64,000 nucleotides of DNA from an uncultured SAR86 cluster bacterium (GCA_902604855.1 CACLAF010000001.1:186001-250000), one strand, 5' to 3'. Counted from the stretch's first letter, positions 46,986 to 57,498 are shown. Translations and numbers: made by a program. The notes: generated from the letters alone by a model not told the origin.

Positions 46986-47995
46986 GGTCCGATAGGCTTA
47001 CCATCAATTACTTGATCTAAATATTCGGACATGCCATAACCAACAATACCTTTGTATGTATACTGAGTCATTCCTTCAGTAATTCTTGTGACAAGGCTAT
47101 CTCCTGCAGGCGTGTTTCTTCTGTTTCTTAGGGGAATCAAAGAGATAACTTTTCCTTCAACCTCATATTCACCTTCATCGGTTTCTGCCCAAGCCGTAAA
47201 AGTCTTTTGGAAATGATCATCATCATATTCAGTCTCTATTTTGCAGTCCTTAACAATCTCATATTTTCCATCTTTAAGAACTATCCCTCCTCTTCTTTCA
47301 GAATCTTCGCTCTGGTGAACAATACTAAACATAAACCCTATCTCGTCATTTATATTTATCGTTAACCATCGATACCATTCAATTGCTTGCCAATATCTAG
47401 GACCCCAGCTTTTATCTCTAAGGCCTAGGCCATCGATAGTCCATTCTTCACCATTTATTTTAATAACACCTTTTCCAGACGTATGTTGTTCATAGTGGGC
47501 TTTTGAGAAACTTTTTTCAGGATCTCTTTCTAGAGGCCTCCCATCTTTTCTTACTGCCTGTCCTCCAAACATAGGGGATATGCCACTAATATTTATATCA
47601 GCTTCGCATTCAACTCTTGGATTCTCTTTAAAAGCTTTGCTTGGGTTTAACATATCTTTAGGATTGTCTAATAGTAATATCTTCCCTTTATATTGAACTT
47701 TTAATGACTTGAAGGGATCAATTACCTCAAACTTCATGCCACCTGCATCAAAAAATTCATTTGTTGTTATTTCAGGTCTACCAAACATGAAACCAATCCT
47801 TCCATCAGGAAGATATATACAACAAGTCATCTCTGCGTATCCCTCATTAGGTCTATTACCCAATCTAAACCAGCCACCCATTTTCTTATTGTGGTCAAAT
47901 ACATTGAAATACATACTTTCGTTGTAATTGGAGGCTTCATCAGGTTGATGATTAAATTCATCTTGTGGTTCAAGTTTAATTTCAATATCACTCAT
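46982..47995 (-). CDS. Uncharacterised protein, possibly AttH/CrtC-like lipocalin fold
   Basis: Long clean ORF overlapping the LLM gene by 4 bp; GLGLRDKSWGPRYWQAIEWYRWLTININDEIGFMFS-type motif. Confidence 0.6.
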   Translation of the reverse strand: MSDIEIKLEPQDEFNHQPDEASNYNESMYFNVFDHNKKMGGWFRLGNRPNEGYAEMTCCIYLPDGRIGFMFGRPEITTNEFFDAGGMKFEVIDPFKSLKVQYKGKILLLDNPKDMLNPSKAFKENPRVECEADINISGISPMFGGQAVRKDGRPLERDPEKSFSKAHYEQHTSGKGVIKINGEEWTIDGLGLRDKSWGPRYWQAIEWYRWLTININDEIGFMFSIVHQSEDSERRGGIVLKDGKYEIVKDCKIETEYDDDHFQKTFTAWAETDEGEYEVEGKVISLIPLRNRRNTPAGDSLVTRITEGMTQYTYKGIVGYGMSEYLDQVIDGKPIGP

Positions 47996-48101
47996 ATCTT
48001 TTATATCCTTTAATCTATTATCTAGTTTATATCTTCTTTTACAATCGCTGAAGGAAAGTCTGTCTTAGAGTTATAATTAAAAAATAAGAATTAATCTAGA
48101 A

Positions 48102-49616
48102 ATGAAACTTTATACCGCCAAAGAAACGAAAAAAATTGATAACCTTGCAATAAAAGAAAAAGAAATATCAGGTTATTCACTTATGCAAAGGGCTGCTGAA
48201 TTTGCATTAGATGTAATTTTAAAGGAGTTTGGACCACTAGAAGAATTAGTTATCTTTTGCGCAAAAGGAAAAAACTCTGGAGATGGTTTTCTTTTAGGAA
48301 GCTTAGCAAAAGAGTTTGGCCTGAATGTGACTATAGTTACTTGTTGTCCTTCTAAAGAAATTAAGGGAGTGTCCATCAAAGCATTCAAAGAAATGAAGGC
48401 GTCCAAGGCCAAAATTATCTCTATCAACTCTATTGGAAAGTTAAAAGTTTCTAGGAAAGCGGTCATAGTAGACGCTCTGATTGGAACTGGCATAAAAGGT
48501 AATCTAAGAAAGAATATTAAGGACTCCATATTGGCCTTGAATAGATTGGGCACCAAATTACCAGTTGTATCTCTAGATATAGCATCTGGTGTTAATCCAG
48601 ATACAGGGGAAGTAGAGGATATTTGTGTCTATGCAGACATCACTACAACCTTTGTTGCTCAAAAAAGAGGTTGCTTTACCTCGATTGGGAAAAAAGTGTC
48701 AGGAGAAGTAATGTACTCTGATCTTGAAATACCAAAACAATTATTTTCTAAAGTCACTTCAACAAGTTCCATCATTAATTTTGAAGAAAATTTAGATAAG
48801 GTGGTTTACAGAGAACAAGATGCCCATAAAGGAAATTTTGGGCATGTTCTTGTAGTAGGCGGGGATAGAGGTTTGGGTGGAGCTGGACTTATGGCCTCAA
48901 AAGCAGCAGTCTACTCTGGTGCAGGATTAACCAGTTTAGTTACAAGACCTGAACATGTTAATGCAAGCTTAGTATCATGTCCTGAAGTGATGGTGAAAGG
49001 AGTAAATTCTGGGCAAGATTTAGAAGAGCATCTAATTAAACCAACTGTAATTGCAATAGGTCCAGGTCTCGGGCGGACAGCTTGGTCAGAACAAATGATA
49101 CAAAGAGTTTTTTGGGAAGCTGAAAAAAGAGATTTTGTAGTCATTATGGATGCCGATGCACTAAATCTTTTACCCAAATTAAAACTATCTAGTAAATTAC
49201 CAAGGCGTTTGGTCTTAACCCCTCATCCTGGAGAGGCAGCTACATTATTGAATACTAATGTAGAAACTATTGAATCAGATAGATTTGCTTATTCAGCAAA
49301 GATTCAAAAAAAATTCAATGCAACCGTCGTATTGAAAGGATCAGGAACTGTCATATGTCACAAAAAAAATGGGATTCAGCAATGGGGAGTCTGCAATGCC
49401 GGTAATCCAGGAATGGCATCAGGAGGTATGGGTGACGTCTTAACGGGTATCATTGCAGGAATGATAGCCCAAGGACTAACACCAAAGGAAGCCTGTGAAG
49501 TAGGCGTAGACTTGCATGCCAAAGCAGCTGATCAAGCTTCATTCGATTTGGGTGAAGTTGGACTGACGCCAAGTGATGTGATTGAAGAGTTAAGATACTT
49601 ACTGAAATATGACTAG
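48102..49616 (+). CDS. nnrDE: Bifunctional NAD(P)H-hydrate epimerase / ADP-dependent dehydratase
   Basis: N-terminal YjeF_N (CAKGKNSGDGFLLGSLA) and C-terminal carbohydrate kinase-like domain (GNPGMASGGMGDVLTGIIAGMIAQG). Confidence 0.94.
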   Translation: MKLYTAKETKKIDNLAIKEKEISGYSLMQRAAEFALDVILKEFGPLEELVIFCAKGKNSGDGFLLGSLAKEFGLNVTIVTCCPSKEIKGVSIKAFKEMKASKAKIISINSIGKLKVSRKAVIVDALIGTGIKGNLRKNIKDSILALNRLGTKLPVVSLDIASGVNPDTGEVEDICVYADITTTFVAQKRGCFTSIGKKVSGEVMYSDLEIPKQLFSKVTSTSSIINFEENLDKVVYREQDAHKGNFGHVLVVGGDRGLGGAGLMASKAAVYSGAGLTSLVTRPEHVNASLVSCPEVMVKGVNSGQDLEEHLIKPTVIAIGPGLGRTAWSEQMIQRVFWEAEKRDFVVIMDADALNLLPKLKLSSKLPRRLVLTPHPGEAATLLNTNVETIESDRFAYSAKIQKKFNATVVLKGSGTVICHKKNGIQQWGVCNAGNPGMASGGMGDVLTGIIAGMIAQGLTPKEACEVGVDLHAKAADQASFDLGEVGLTPSDVIEELRYLLKYD

Positions 49617-50046
49617 GCTTACAGTTACCTCAAATGAGAATGAAACCATCGCTGCCGGGGAGGAGCTAGCGCAAGAAATTAGTAAAATTAAAACTGATAG
49701 ATCAATAATTATATTTTTAGAAGGCGAACTGGGAGCTGGTAAAACAACTTTCACCAAAGGAATTCTTAAAGGCTTTAATTATAAAGAGTTAGTTAAAAGT
49801 CCTACTTACAATATTGTTGAAATACACGAAACAGATAAATATAGAGTTTTTCATTTTGATCTTTATAGAATCTCTGAACCGATAGAACTAGAAGAAATTG
49901 GTATAGAAGAATACCTTAAAGAGCTTAAATCAGTCTCAATCTTTGAGTGGCCTAAAAATGGTAAAGGAACTCTTCCCTCTGCCGATTTTAATGTTCAAAT
50001 TTCATACAATGGGAAAGATGATAGAAGAGAGTTATTGATATCATGA
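49609..50046 (+). CDS. tsaE: tRNA threonylcarbamoyladenosine biosynthesis ATPase
   Basis: LEGELGAGKTTFTKGILKGF; SPTYNIVEIHE...FHFDLYRI. Confidence 0.94.
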   Translation: MTRLTVTSNENETIAAGEELAQEISKIKTDRSIIIFLEGELGAGKTTFTKGILKGFNYKELVKSPTYNIVEIHETDKYRVFHFDLYRISEPIELEEIGIEEYLKELKSVSIFEWPKNGKGTLPSADFNVQISYNGKDDRRELLIS

Positions 50047-50915
50047 ACGGGAAATCTTTAAAAAAAATCTTATTATTAATTCTAATGATAGTTAGTAAAT
50101 CTATACTTTCAGAAGAGAATATCTACTGTTTTGTAGGAGATGCTGGGGAAGTTAATCCAACTCAAAAAATGGTTGTAAAAGCTTTGGCAAATTCTGATTG
50201 TTCCATGGTCTGGCATCTAGGAGACATAACACAACTTGGAGTCCAATCATTAGACGATCCAGAACTACAAGAAAGTTTTTTAACACCCTTCAAACCATTT
50301 CTAGAAACTGAAATTCCCTTTTACTTAACAGTTGGTAACCATGATTATAAAGGTGATCCAAGTGTATATCTTCAAGTTGCAAAGAATTATCCATCTATTA
50401 ATCATCCTAGTAATTTCTATACCAAAAAATTTGGAAGAACGTGTTTTTTTGTTCTGGATACGACTATTTTCGACAAGCTATATTATTTTTATAAAAGGGG
50501 CAGTCAGATTAGATGGTTGCAAGATGAAGTAGATAAACTGCAAGAAAAGTGTGATTTTTCTATCGCAGTAGCTCATCATCCTTTATTTAGTTCAGGTGAT
50601 AGAGACAGGGCCAACCCACAGTTAGCAATGTTTCTAGAAAACTATGTCTTTGGAACTTTTGATATTTATATCACAGGCCATAATCATGTATTAGCAGATG
50701 AAGGTGATCATAAAAACACTCTGCAACTCATAAGCGCTACTGGCGCTCTTCCCGGTGGCTCGCCCGCCGAGGTTGACTCGGGTAAATTCAACATAGAGAC
50801 TCCGGGGTATCTAAAAATGATAGTAAATAATAATAGTGCTAATTATCAATTTGTGAGCGCTAGGGATAACGAAATCCTATGGTCTAATACAAAACTTGGT
50901 AATGGCCTTAGATGA
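50043..50915 (+). CDS. Exported metallophosphoesterase
   Basis: Signal peptide; GDAGE, HLGDITQLG, TVGNHDYKGD, VAHHPLFSSG, TGHNHV. Confidence 0.85.
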   Translation: MNGKSLKKILLLILMIVSKSILSEENIYCFVGDAGEVNPTQKMVVKALANSDCSMVWHLGDITQLGVQSLDDPELQESFLTPFKPFLETEIPFYLTVGNHDYKGDPSVYLQVAKNYPSINHPSNFYTKKFGRTCFFVLDTTIFDKLYYFYKRGSQIRWLQDEVDKLQEKCDFSIAVAHHPLFSSGDRDRANPQLAMFLENYVFGTFDIYITGHNHVLADEGDHKNTLQLISATGALPGGSPAEVDSGKFNIETPGYLKMIVNNNSANYQFVSARDNEILWSNTKLGNGLR

Positions 50916-50918
50916 CAA

Positions 50919-52013
50919 CTATTCTATTAAGTTTGATACTTCAATTCCCAACGCTAGAGAGGAGGTTAAGCCAGGAGAAGCGTAACCAAGAACATTTACA
51001 TACTGGTTATCATTTATTGTGCCAGAATCTATAATAAAGTCCTTTATTCCCTTGAGTTTAGGTCTTATCCCAGAGTAACCAGGAGTAAGATCTTCAGCGT
51101 GGATGCTGGGCCAATAAGACTGAACTGCGCTAAGAAAGTCAGATTTTTGATGTGAAGAGAGGCTATAGTCAATCTCATCAACCACATATGCAGAAGGTCC
51201 AAATCTAATGCCTTTGCCAAGATCTATTGTTGCATGAAGGCCTAGACTATTTTCAGATGGAGTTGGATAAATCAGATTCTCTAATCTTTCTTTACCTTGA
51301 TAAATGTAATACTCACCTTTTACAAATTCTTCTTGATAAGAATTTCCTTCATCAATAAGACCTGCAATATGAACCGCATTAAGTCCTGCAGAATTTACGA
51401 GAATATTAGTAATAACAACGAATTGATTTTCAGTATTCTTATCCTCTATCAAAACCTCGTAACCTTTAGAAGATTGCTCCACATTTAATGTTTCATTGCC
51501 TAGTAGTATGTTTCCACCCAAGCTCTGAAAATCTCTACTCAAAGAATGAATAAATGAATGGCTATCAAAAATTCCAGTTGAGGGAGAAAATATAGCTTCT
51601 TTATAGTGAAGAAAGGGGTATTTGGATCTCAGAGAATTATCATAAGTTAAATCATCTACCCCACAAGTCAGGCCATTCTCATAAATACTGTTTAAGGTTT
51701 CTGATTCCGCGTCATTTGAAGATAAAATATATTTTCCACAACGATTGAAGTCAATCTTCCTCTCCTCTAAGTATTTATATAGTAATTCTTTACCTTTCAA
51801 GCACAGTTTTGATTTGAGAGATCCATGATCATAATACATACCAGCGTGTATGACTTCAGAGTTTCTGCTAGAGGTTTCTTGTGCTATGTGAAGATTCCGT
51901 TCAATAAGGAAGATGTTATCAAATTTTGAAGAGAGCTCTCTTGCAATAGCTATTCCAGAGACTCCTCCTCCTATAACCAAGCAATCAACTTCAAATTTTT
52001 CTAATTTGCTCAA
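50919..52013 (-). CDS. FAD-dependent oxidoreductase (LhgO/DadA-like)
   Basis: DCLVIGGGVSGIAIARELSSKF; SSRNSEVIHAGMYYDHGSLKSKLCLKG. Confidence 0.85.
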   Translation of the reverse strand: MSKLEKFEVDCLVIGGGVSGIAIARELSSKFDNIFLIERNLHIAQETSSRNSEVIHAGMYYDHGSLKSKLCLKGKELLYKYLEERKIDFNRCGKYILSSNDAESETLNSIYENGLTCGVDDLTYDNSLRSKYPFLHYKEAIFSPSTGIFDSHSFIHSLSRDFQSLGGNILLGNETLNVEQSSKGYEVLIEDKNTENQFVVITNILVNSAGLNAVHIAGLIDEGNSYQEEFVKGEYYIYQGKERLENLIYPTPSENSLGLHATIDLGKGIRFGPSAYVVDEIDYSLSSHQKSDFLSAVQSYWPSIHAEDLTPGYSGIRPKLKGIKDFIIDSGTINDNQYVNVLGYASPGLTSSLALGIEVSNLIE

Positions 52014-52108
52014 TATTTACTAAAGATATTTATTATATTTACTGTTAAGGTTGAGGCACACTCAGTATAGATACCTAATGTAGAAAAGTTTAGAAAAATC
52101 GAGCATTT

Positions 52109-53170
52109 ATGAAATTAAATTATGGAGTCATAGGAACTGGGATGATGGGTTGCGAACACATCCGTAATCTCAAAAAAATACCTGATGTAAGTATAGTTGC
52201 AATTGCGGATCCTAATGAGGAATCTAGGACATGGGCCCTTAAGGCTTGTGAAGATAAATTCAAAATTAGGTTATATGAAGACTATAAAGAGCTCTTAGCA
52301 CAAAAAGATATTGATGTTGTTGTGGTTGCTAGCCCAAACTTTACTCATATAGAGGTTATGAGAGAGCTGTTCAAAACAGATAAACATGTATTGCTTGAAA
52401 AACCAATGTGCACGACTTTTCCAGATGGCTTAGAAATTCTCAAGAAAAGTAAAGAACATGAGGGTTTAGTTTGGATTGGTCTTGAATACAGGTTTATGTC
52501 TCCTATTCAATCTTTGATAAAACATATTGAAGAAATTGGTGATATAAGAATGCTATCAATAAGAGAGCATAGATTTCCATTTCTAGAAAAAGTGGGTAAC
52601 TGGAATCGTTTTAATAAAAATACTGGAGGAACACTAGTTGAAAAATGTTGTCATTTTTTTGATTTGATGAATCTAATAGTCCCGAGTAAACCAATAAAAA
52701 TTTATGCTTCTGGAGGTCAAGATGTAAACCATTTGGATGAAAAATATAACGGAAAAACTCCGGACATAATTGATAATTCTTTTGTAATCATAGACTATCA
52801 AGATGGACAAAGAGCCATGCTTGATTTGTGTATGTTTGCCGAAGCGGGAAAATATGAACAAGAGATTGTACTTACTGGAGATCAAGGTAAGTTAGAAACA
52901 TATATTCCTGGAAATGAACTTATATTAACCAATAGGAAAAATTATTCACTTAAGACCATAGTAGTTAAAGATGATCCTCGAGTGAAAGAAGTAGGTTTTC
53001 ATCATGGCGCTAGTTATATCGAACATTTGGAGTTAATAGATTGTATTAAAAATAAAAAGAAACCACTTGTAGATTGCCAAAAAGGTCTCGATTCGATTAT
53101 TCTTGGGTTAGCTGCACAAGAATCCATTCAAACAGGCAATCCCGTTTTCTTGGAAAATTTCTCAAATTAA
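52109..53170 (+). CDS. Gfo/Idh/MocA family oxidoreductase
   Basis: YGVIGTGMMGCEHIRNLKKIP; VVVASPNFTHIEVM; HVLLEKPMCTT. Confidence 0.92.
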   Translation: MKLNYGVIGTGMMGCEHIRNLKKIPDVSIVAIADPNEESRTWALKACEDKFKIRLYEDYKELLAQKDIDVVVVASPNFTHIEVMRELFKTDKHVLLEKPMCTTFPDGLEILKKSKEHEGLVWIGLEYRFMSPIQSLIKHIEEIGDIRMLSIREHRFPFLEKVGNWNRFNKNTGGTLVEKCCHFFDLMNLIVPSKPIKIYASGGQDVNHLDEKYNGKTPDIIDNSFVIIDYQDGQRAMLDLCMFAEAGKYEQEIVLTGDQGKLETYIPGNELILTNRKNYSLKTIVVKDDPRVKEVGFHHGASYIEHLELIDCIKNKKKPLVDCQKGLDSIILGLAAQESIQTGNPVFLENFSN

Positions 53171-53173
53171 AAT

Positions 53174-54142
53174 ATGAAATACAGATCAATAAAAGACATA
53201 CCTCAAGTGGGCTTTGGGCTTTGGAAAGTCCCAAAAGATGTGTGTTCTGCTACAGTTTTTAAAGCAATAGAATTAGGTTACAGACACTTAGATTCAGCTT
53301 CTGACTATGGTAATGAAAAGGAGGTTGGCCAAGGAATAAAGGCGGCTTTAGAAAAGGGTTTGTGTACTAGAGAAGAACTATGGATAACATCTAAGCTATG
53401 GAATACCTATCACCATCCCGATCATGTTCAACCGGCTCTAGATAAAACACTGCAAGACCTTCAATTAGATTATCTTGATCTGTATATGATTCACTTTCCC
53501 ATTTCTTTGAAGTTTGTGCCTTTCGAGAAAAGATATCCACCTGAATGGTTCAATGATCCAGATAGCCCTGAGCCTAAAATGATCTCGTCTAGAGTTCCGC
53601 TATCTGAAACTTGGCAAGCGATGGAATCATTAAAAGAAGAAAATTTGACCAAACATATAGGCGTTTGTAATTACTCTTCTGGTTTACTGCATGATCTTAT
53701 GAACTACTGTGAAACCAAACCAGAAATTCTCCAAATAGAATCTCATCCATACCTTACTCAAGAAAAACTTATACGACTAGCTAAAGACTATGGGTTAGAA
53801 GTCACAGCTTTTTCGCCATTAGGATCTATATCCTATGAGGAACTGGGTGGCGCTGAAGAAAGTGAATCAATTTTAAAGAATGAAACTGTACAGTCTATTT
53901 CTAAAGATCTTGGTATAACGCCAGCTCAATTAATTCTAGGATGGGGCTTGAATAGAGGTACTTCAATTGTAGTTAAAAGCACTAATGAAATACGTATGAA
54001 AGAAAATTTAGCTGCTTCCAGAATACAACTACAACAATCCATCATAGATAAAATATCGGCCCTCAATGAAAATAAAAGATATAACGATCCGGGAATATTT
54101 TGTGAGGATGCATTTAATACCTTCTTTCCAATTTATGAATAA
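53174..54142 (+). CDS. Aldo/keto reductase
   Basis: GYRHLDSASDYGNEKEVGQGI; LDYLDLYMIHFPISLK; KHIGVCNYS. Confidence 0.92.
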   Translation: MKYRSIKDIPQVGFGLWKVPKDVCSATVFKAIELGYRHLDSASDYGNEKEVGQGIKAALEKGLCTREELWITSKLWNTYHHPDHVQPALDKTLQDLQLDYLDLYMIHFPISLKFVPFEKRYPPEWFNDPDSPEPKMISSRVPLSETWQAMESLKEENLTKHIGVCNYSSGLLHDLMNYCETKPEILQIESHPYLTQEKLIRLAKDYGLEVTAFSPLGSISYEELGGAEESESILKNETVQSISKDLGITPAQLILGWGLNRGTSIVVKSTNEIRMKENLAASRIQLQQSIIDKISALNENKRYNDPGIFCEDAFNTFFPIYE

Positions 54143-55073
54143 AAAAGATTTCTTAAAAGAAATACAAGAAGATACAGAATTGATAACAATGTCTTCTACT
54201 GAGAAATGGGTACATGAAAATAAGGTTTCTATTGAATCTCAACTTGATGAATATGGAGCAATCCTCTTTAGGGACCTTCCAGTAGAAAATGCTGAGGATT
54301 TTGATCTTTTTGTTTCTGCTTTCAAATACGATACATTTACTTATGAAGAGTCTCTGTCGAATGCAGTTAGAATAAACAAAACTGATAAAGTTTTTACTGC
54401 AAATGAAGCGCCTAGTGAGATTGAGATATTTCTCCATCATGAAATGGCGCAGACTCCCATGTATCCAAAAAATATATTCTTTTTTTGCAAATCTGCTTCT
54501 CAGTATGGAGGAGAAACTCCTTTATGTAGGTCTGATTATCTTTATGCTGAGCTTCTAAAAGAAGATGCAAGTTTAATAGCCAAGTTTGAAAAAAATGGGG
54601 TTATTTATAATTCTATCATGTCGAATGGGGACGAATTAGTCTCAGGACAAGGAAGAAGTTGGCAAAAAACTTTAGGTGTTAGCTCTAAAGAAGAGGTCGA
54701 GCTCAAATTAAAAGAACTTGGGTATACTTGGAGCTGGCTTGAAAGCGACAACCTATCAGTTACAACAAGAACTCTAAAAGCCATAAAAGAACTTAGAAAT
54801 GGTAATAAATCATTCTTTAATCAAGTTCTTGCAGCATCTTTAGGATGGAAAAAAAACTTAAATAATGAAACTTCGCCCGTCAGGTTTGGTAATGGCGAAG
54901 AAATTTGTAACTCAAATCTTCAAATGATTTCTAGCTTAGCAGAGTCATTAACTCTTCTTAGAAATTGGAAAGATAAGGACATCTTGTTAATTGATAATCA
55001 TAGGGTGATGCATGGCAGGAAACCATTTTCAGGAGAAAAGAATAGAGAAGTTTTAGTTTCTTTAACTGCTTAG
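54135..55073 (+). CDS. TauD/TfdA-family Fe(II)/2-oxoglutarate dioxygenase-like
   Basis: LHHEMAQTPMYPKNIFFFC (HxE/D) and LLIDNHRVMHGRKPFSGEKNREVLVSL; start moved to the internal ATG at 54135. Confidence 0.85.
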   Translation: MNKKDFLKEIQEDTELITMSSTEKWVHENKVSIESQLDEYGAILFRDLPVENAEDFDLFVSAFKYDTFTYEESLSNAVRINKTDKVFTANEAPSEIEIFLHHEMAQTPMYPKNIFFFCKSASQYGGETPLCRSDYLYAELLKEDASLIAKFEKNGVIYNSIMSNGDELVSGQGRSWQKTLGVSSKEEVELKLKELGYTWSWLESDNLSVTTRTLKAIKELRNGNKSFFNQVLAASLGWKKNLNNETSPVRFGNGEEICNSNLQMISSLAESLTLLRNWKDKDILLIDNHRVMHGRKPFSGEKNREVLVSLTA

Positions 55074-55074
55074 A

Positions 55075-55992
55075 TTAAGCATGCAAGTGAAACCAGCTTT
55101 TGTGTATTCTTTGGTCAAGATTTGAAATCTTACCTTGTAAGTTATCCAAAAAAGTATGGAGCTTGTCGTCGTCATAACTCTCAACTCTTGATGACATTAT
55201 TCTTTCTATGACTTTGTAAACTTCTTCTTTCAATAAACTATTATTTGGTAATACAGCGACGCATTTATCAATCTCCCTAAGACAGGTATTCAATGATCTT
55301 GGGAAACCTTTATTTTTAAAGAGAAATCTAAGAACGCTGCCTCTTTCAATTTCACCCTTTGATTCTTCTCTGTATGCACCTTGGGCAGAGAGATTTCTTA
55401 ACATACTAGCCCATTCGAGAGTTGAGAAGTCATGTGTCTGAGAATTCTTCTTTGAGACGCATAATGTATCAAGAGTTCTGGAGATCATATCCACACGTTC
55501 GATATACCTTCCTAACCTGATGAATTCAAAAACTAATCCAGTAGAAAAATTGTCATTTATTATGCCAAAAAATCTTTGAGATCCTTCAATGAGTTTATAC
55601 ATATCTTTTGGTTGTCCTCTTCTTGCTTTCAAAGTACCTCGGTTAAATTCATTTAAAAGATTATTAACTTGCTCTGTTGCAGATTGGGGAAGATAGTCTC
55701 TTGTTTCTTTAACATTATAAGCTGCTTTAACTAGAGAATTTTTAATTGAGTTAGGATTAGCTTCTTCATAGCAAAGAAAATTAATTACATTAGCTTCTTT
55801 GAAGGTCATATACCTTCTTTGATAAATATCAAGATTATCCAGAGTTTCAATTATTGATTGCCATCCTAAAGTTTTATCACCAGGAAAATCTAACATTAGC
55901 TCAGAATTAACATTTATTAATCTAGCAGTATTCTCAACTCTTTCTACATATCTAGAAAGCCAATATAGGTGTTCTGCATCTCTACTTAACAT
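55075..55992 (-). CDS. Alpha-E domain protein
   Basis: MLSRDAEHLYWLSRYVERVENTARLINVN, characteristic alpha-E N-terminus; next to circularly permuted ATP-grasp. Confidence 0.92.
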   Translation of the reverse strand: MLSRDAEHLYWLSRYVERVENTARLINVNSELMLDFPGDKTLGWQSIIETLDNLDIYQRRYMTFKEANVINFLCYEEANPNSIKNSLVKAAYNVKETRDYLPQSATEQVNNLLNEFNRGTLKARRGQPKDMYKLIEGSQRFFGIINDNFSTGLVFEFIRLGRYIERVDMISRTLDTLCVSKKNSQTHDFSTLEWASMLRNLSAQGAYREESKGEIERGSVLRFLFKNKGFPRSLNTCLREIDKCVAVLPNNSLLKEEVYKVIERIMSSRVESYDDDKLHTFLDNLQGKISNLDQRIHKSWFHLHA

Positions 55993-55994
55993 AA

Positions 55995-57476
55995 CTATTT
56001 ATCTACAATCCATGTATCCTTGCTTCCTCCTCCTTGAGAAGAATTAACTACGGTAGAGCCTTTCTTCAATGCAACTCTAGTTAGGCCGCCTACAGTCACA
56101 TAACTTTTTTCACCAGTTAAAATAAATGGTCTTAAATCTAAGTGTCTAGGCTCTATGGAACCTTTATCATAAGTTGGAGTGGTAGATAACAACGCAAGCG
56201 GTTGTGCAATGTAATTGCGTGGATCTTTTCTTATTAACTTCAGTGTCTCTTCTTTTTCCTTTTTGGAAGCGCTCTTCCCAATGACTATACCATAACCACC
56301 AGACTCAGCTACAGGCTTAATAACAAATTCTTTAAATCTATCTTTTATTAATTCAAAGCTTTCTTTATCACTCATCAAATAGGTTTTGAGATTTTCTATA
56401 ATTGGTTCTTCCTTTAAATAAAATTTGATCATTTCAGGTACGAAAGAATAAACCGCTTTATCATCTGCTATTCCACAGCCCGGCGCATTTATTATAGAAA
56501 CATGTTTTTTTCTCCATGATTCGATTAAGCCTTCAACGCCCAACACAGAATCTTTATTACCTCTTAAGGGATCTAAAAAATCATCATCAATTCTCCTGTA
56601 AATCACATCAACACGAACTAAACCTTCTATAGTTTTTTTGTATACAAAGTTATCCTTTAATACTACCAAATCCGTCCCTTGAACTAGATCTATGCCCATT
56701 TGCTGAGCAAGATATGAGTGTTCATAATATGCTGAATTGTAAATGCCGGGAGTGAGGAGAACCATTTCTGGTTGACGACTTCTAGAGTAACTTAGAGATA
56801 CAAGTGTCTCGTAGAGTTTTGTTGGATATGCACCTACCGGCATTACTCCATAATGTTGGAATAGATCAGGAAAAACTCTCTTCATAACGGTTCTGTTCTC
56901 GAGCATGTAACTTACACCAGAGGGCACCCTGAGGTTATCCTCTAATACATAGAAAATTCCATCTTTATCTTTAATCAGATCAGAACCGCAGATGCTAGAC
57001 CAAGAATGATGTTTAAGTTTCATACCCATACAGTATTCTTTAAAAGCGGGAGATTCAGTTATTAGAGATTCATCCATATCGCTTTCTTTTATAAATTTCT
57101 GTTCGTTGTAACAATCTTCTATGAAGAGATTTAAAGCTTTTACTCTTTGCTCTAAACCTTTCTCTACTTTGTCCCATTCTTTTTTTCTGATGATTCTTGG
57201 AATGAAATCTAACGGCCAAGACCTGTCTTGCCCCTCTATATACTCCTCAGAATAAACTCGAAAGGAGATTCCCATTGATTTAATAGCTGACTCAGTGGCA
57301 TTATTTATTTCATTTAGGTCATTTGGACTTAATGATCCTAGAAACTTACCTATTTTCTTTGTGTGAGTTCTGAAGCCTTGAGATGTGTTGAGGTATTCAT
57401 CAAAAAAAGGTGATGTTTGATAGTTTTTCCATGAAATAGCCACTTTAAATAATATGCAATTAGCAAGCCAAAACAT
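55995..57476 (-). CDS. Circularly permuted ATP-grasp protein (start uncertain)
   Basis: LEDNLRVPSGVSYMLENR, NAPGCGIADDKAVYSFVPEMIKFYL, RHLDLRPFILTG, GLTRVAL, NSSQGGGSKDTWIV. Confidence 0.92.
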   Translation of the reverse strand: MFWLANCILFKVAISWKNYQTSPFFDEYLNTSQGFRTHTKKIGKFLGSLSPNDLNEINNATESAIKSMGISFRVYSEEYIEGQDRSWPLDFIPRIIRKKEWDKVEKGLEQRVKALNLFIEDCYNEQKFIKESDMDESLITESPAFKEYCMGMKLKHHSWSSICGSDLIKDKDGIFYVLEDNLRVPSGVSYMLENRTVMKRVFPDLFQHYGVMPVGAYPTKLYETLVSLSYSRSRQPEMVLLTPGIYNSAYYEHSYLAQQMGIDLVQGTDLVVLKDNFVYKKTIEGLVRVDVIYRRIDDDFLDPLRGNKDSVLGVEGLIESWRKKHVSIINAPGCGIADDKAVYSFVPEMIKFYLKEEPIIENLKTYLMSDKESFELIKDRFKEFVIKPVAESGGYGIVIGKSASKKEKEETLKLIRKDPRNYIAQPLALLSTTPTYDKGSIEPRHLDLRPFILTGEKSYVTVGGLTRVALKKGSTVVNSSQGGGSKDTWIVDK

Positions 57477-57498
57477 TTTGGTTCTTTATCGTAAATAA

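Noticed and set aside
48173-48556. 127-aa minus-strand ORF inside nnrDE
   Set aside because: Antisense shadow of the YjeF_N domain coding sequence.
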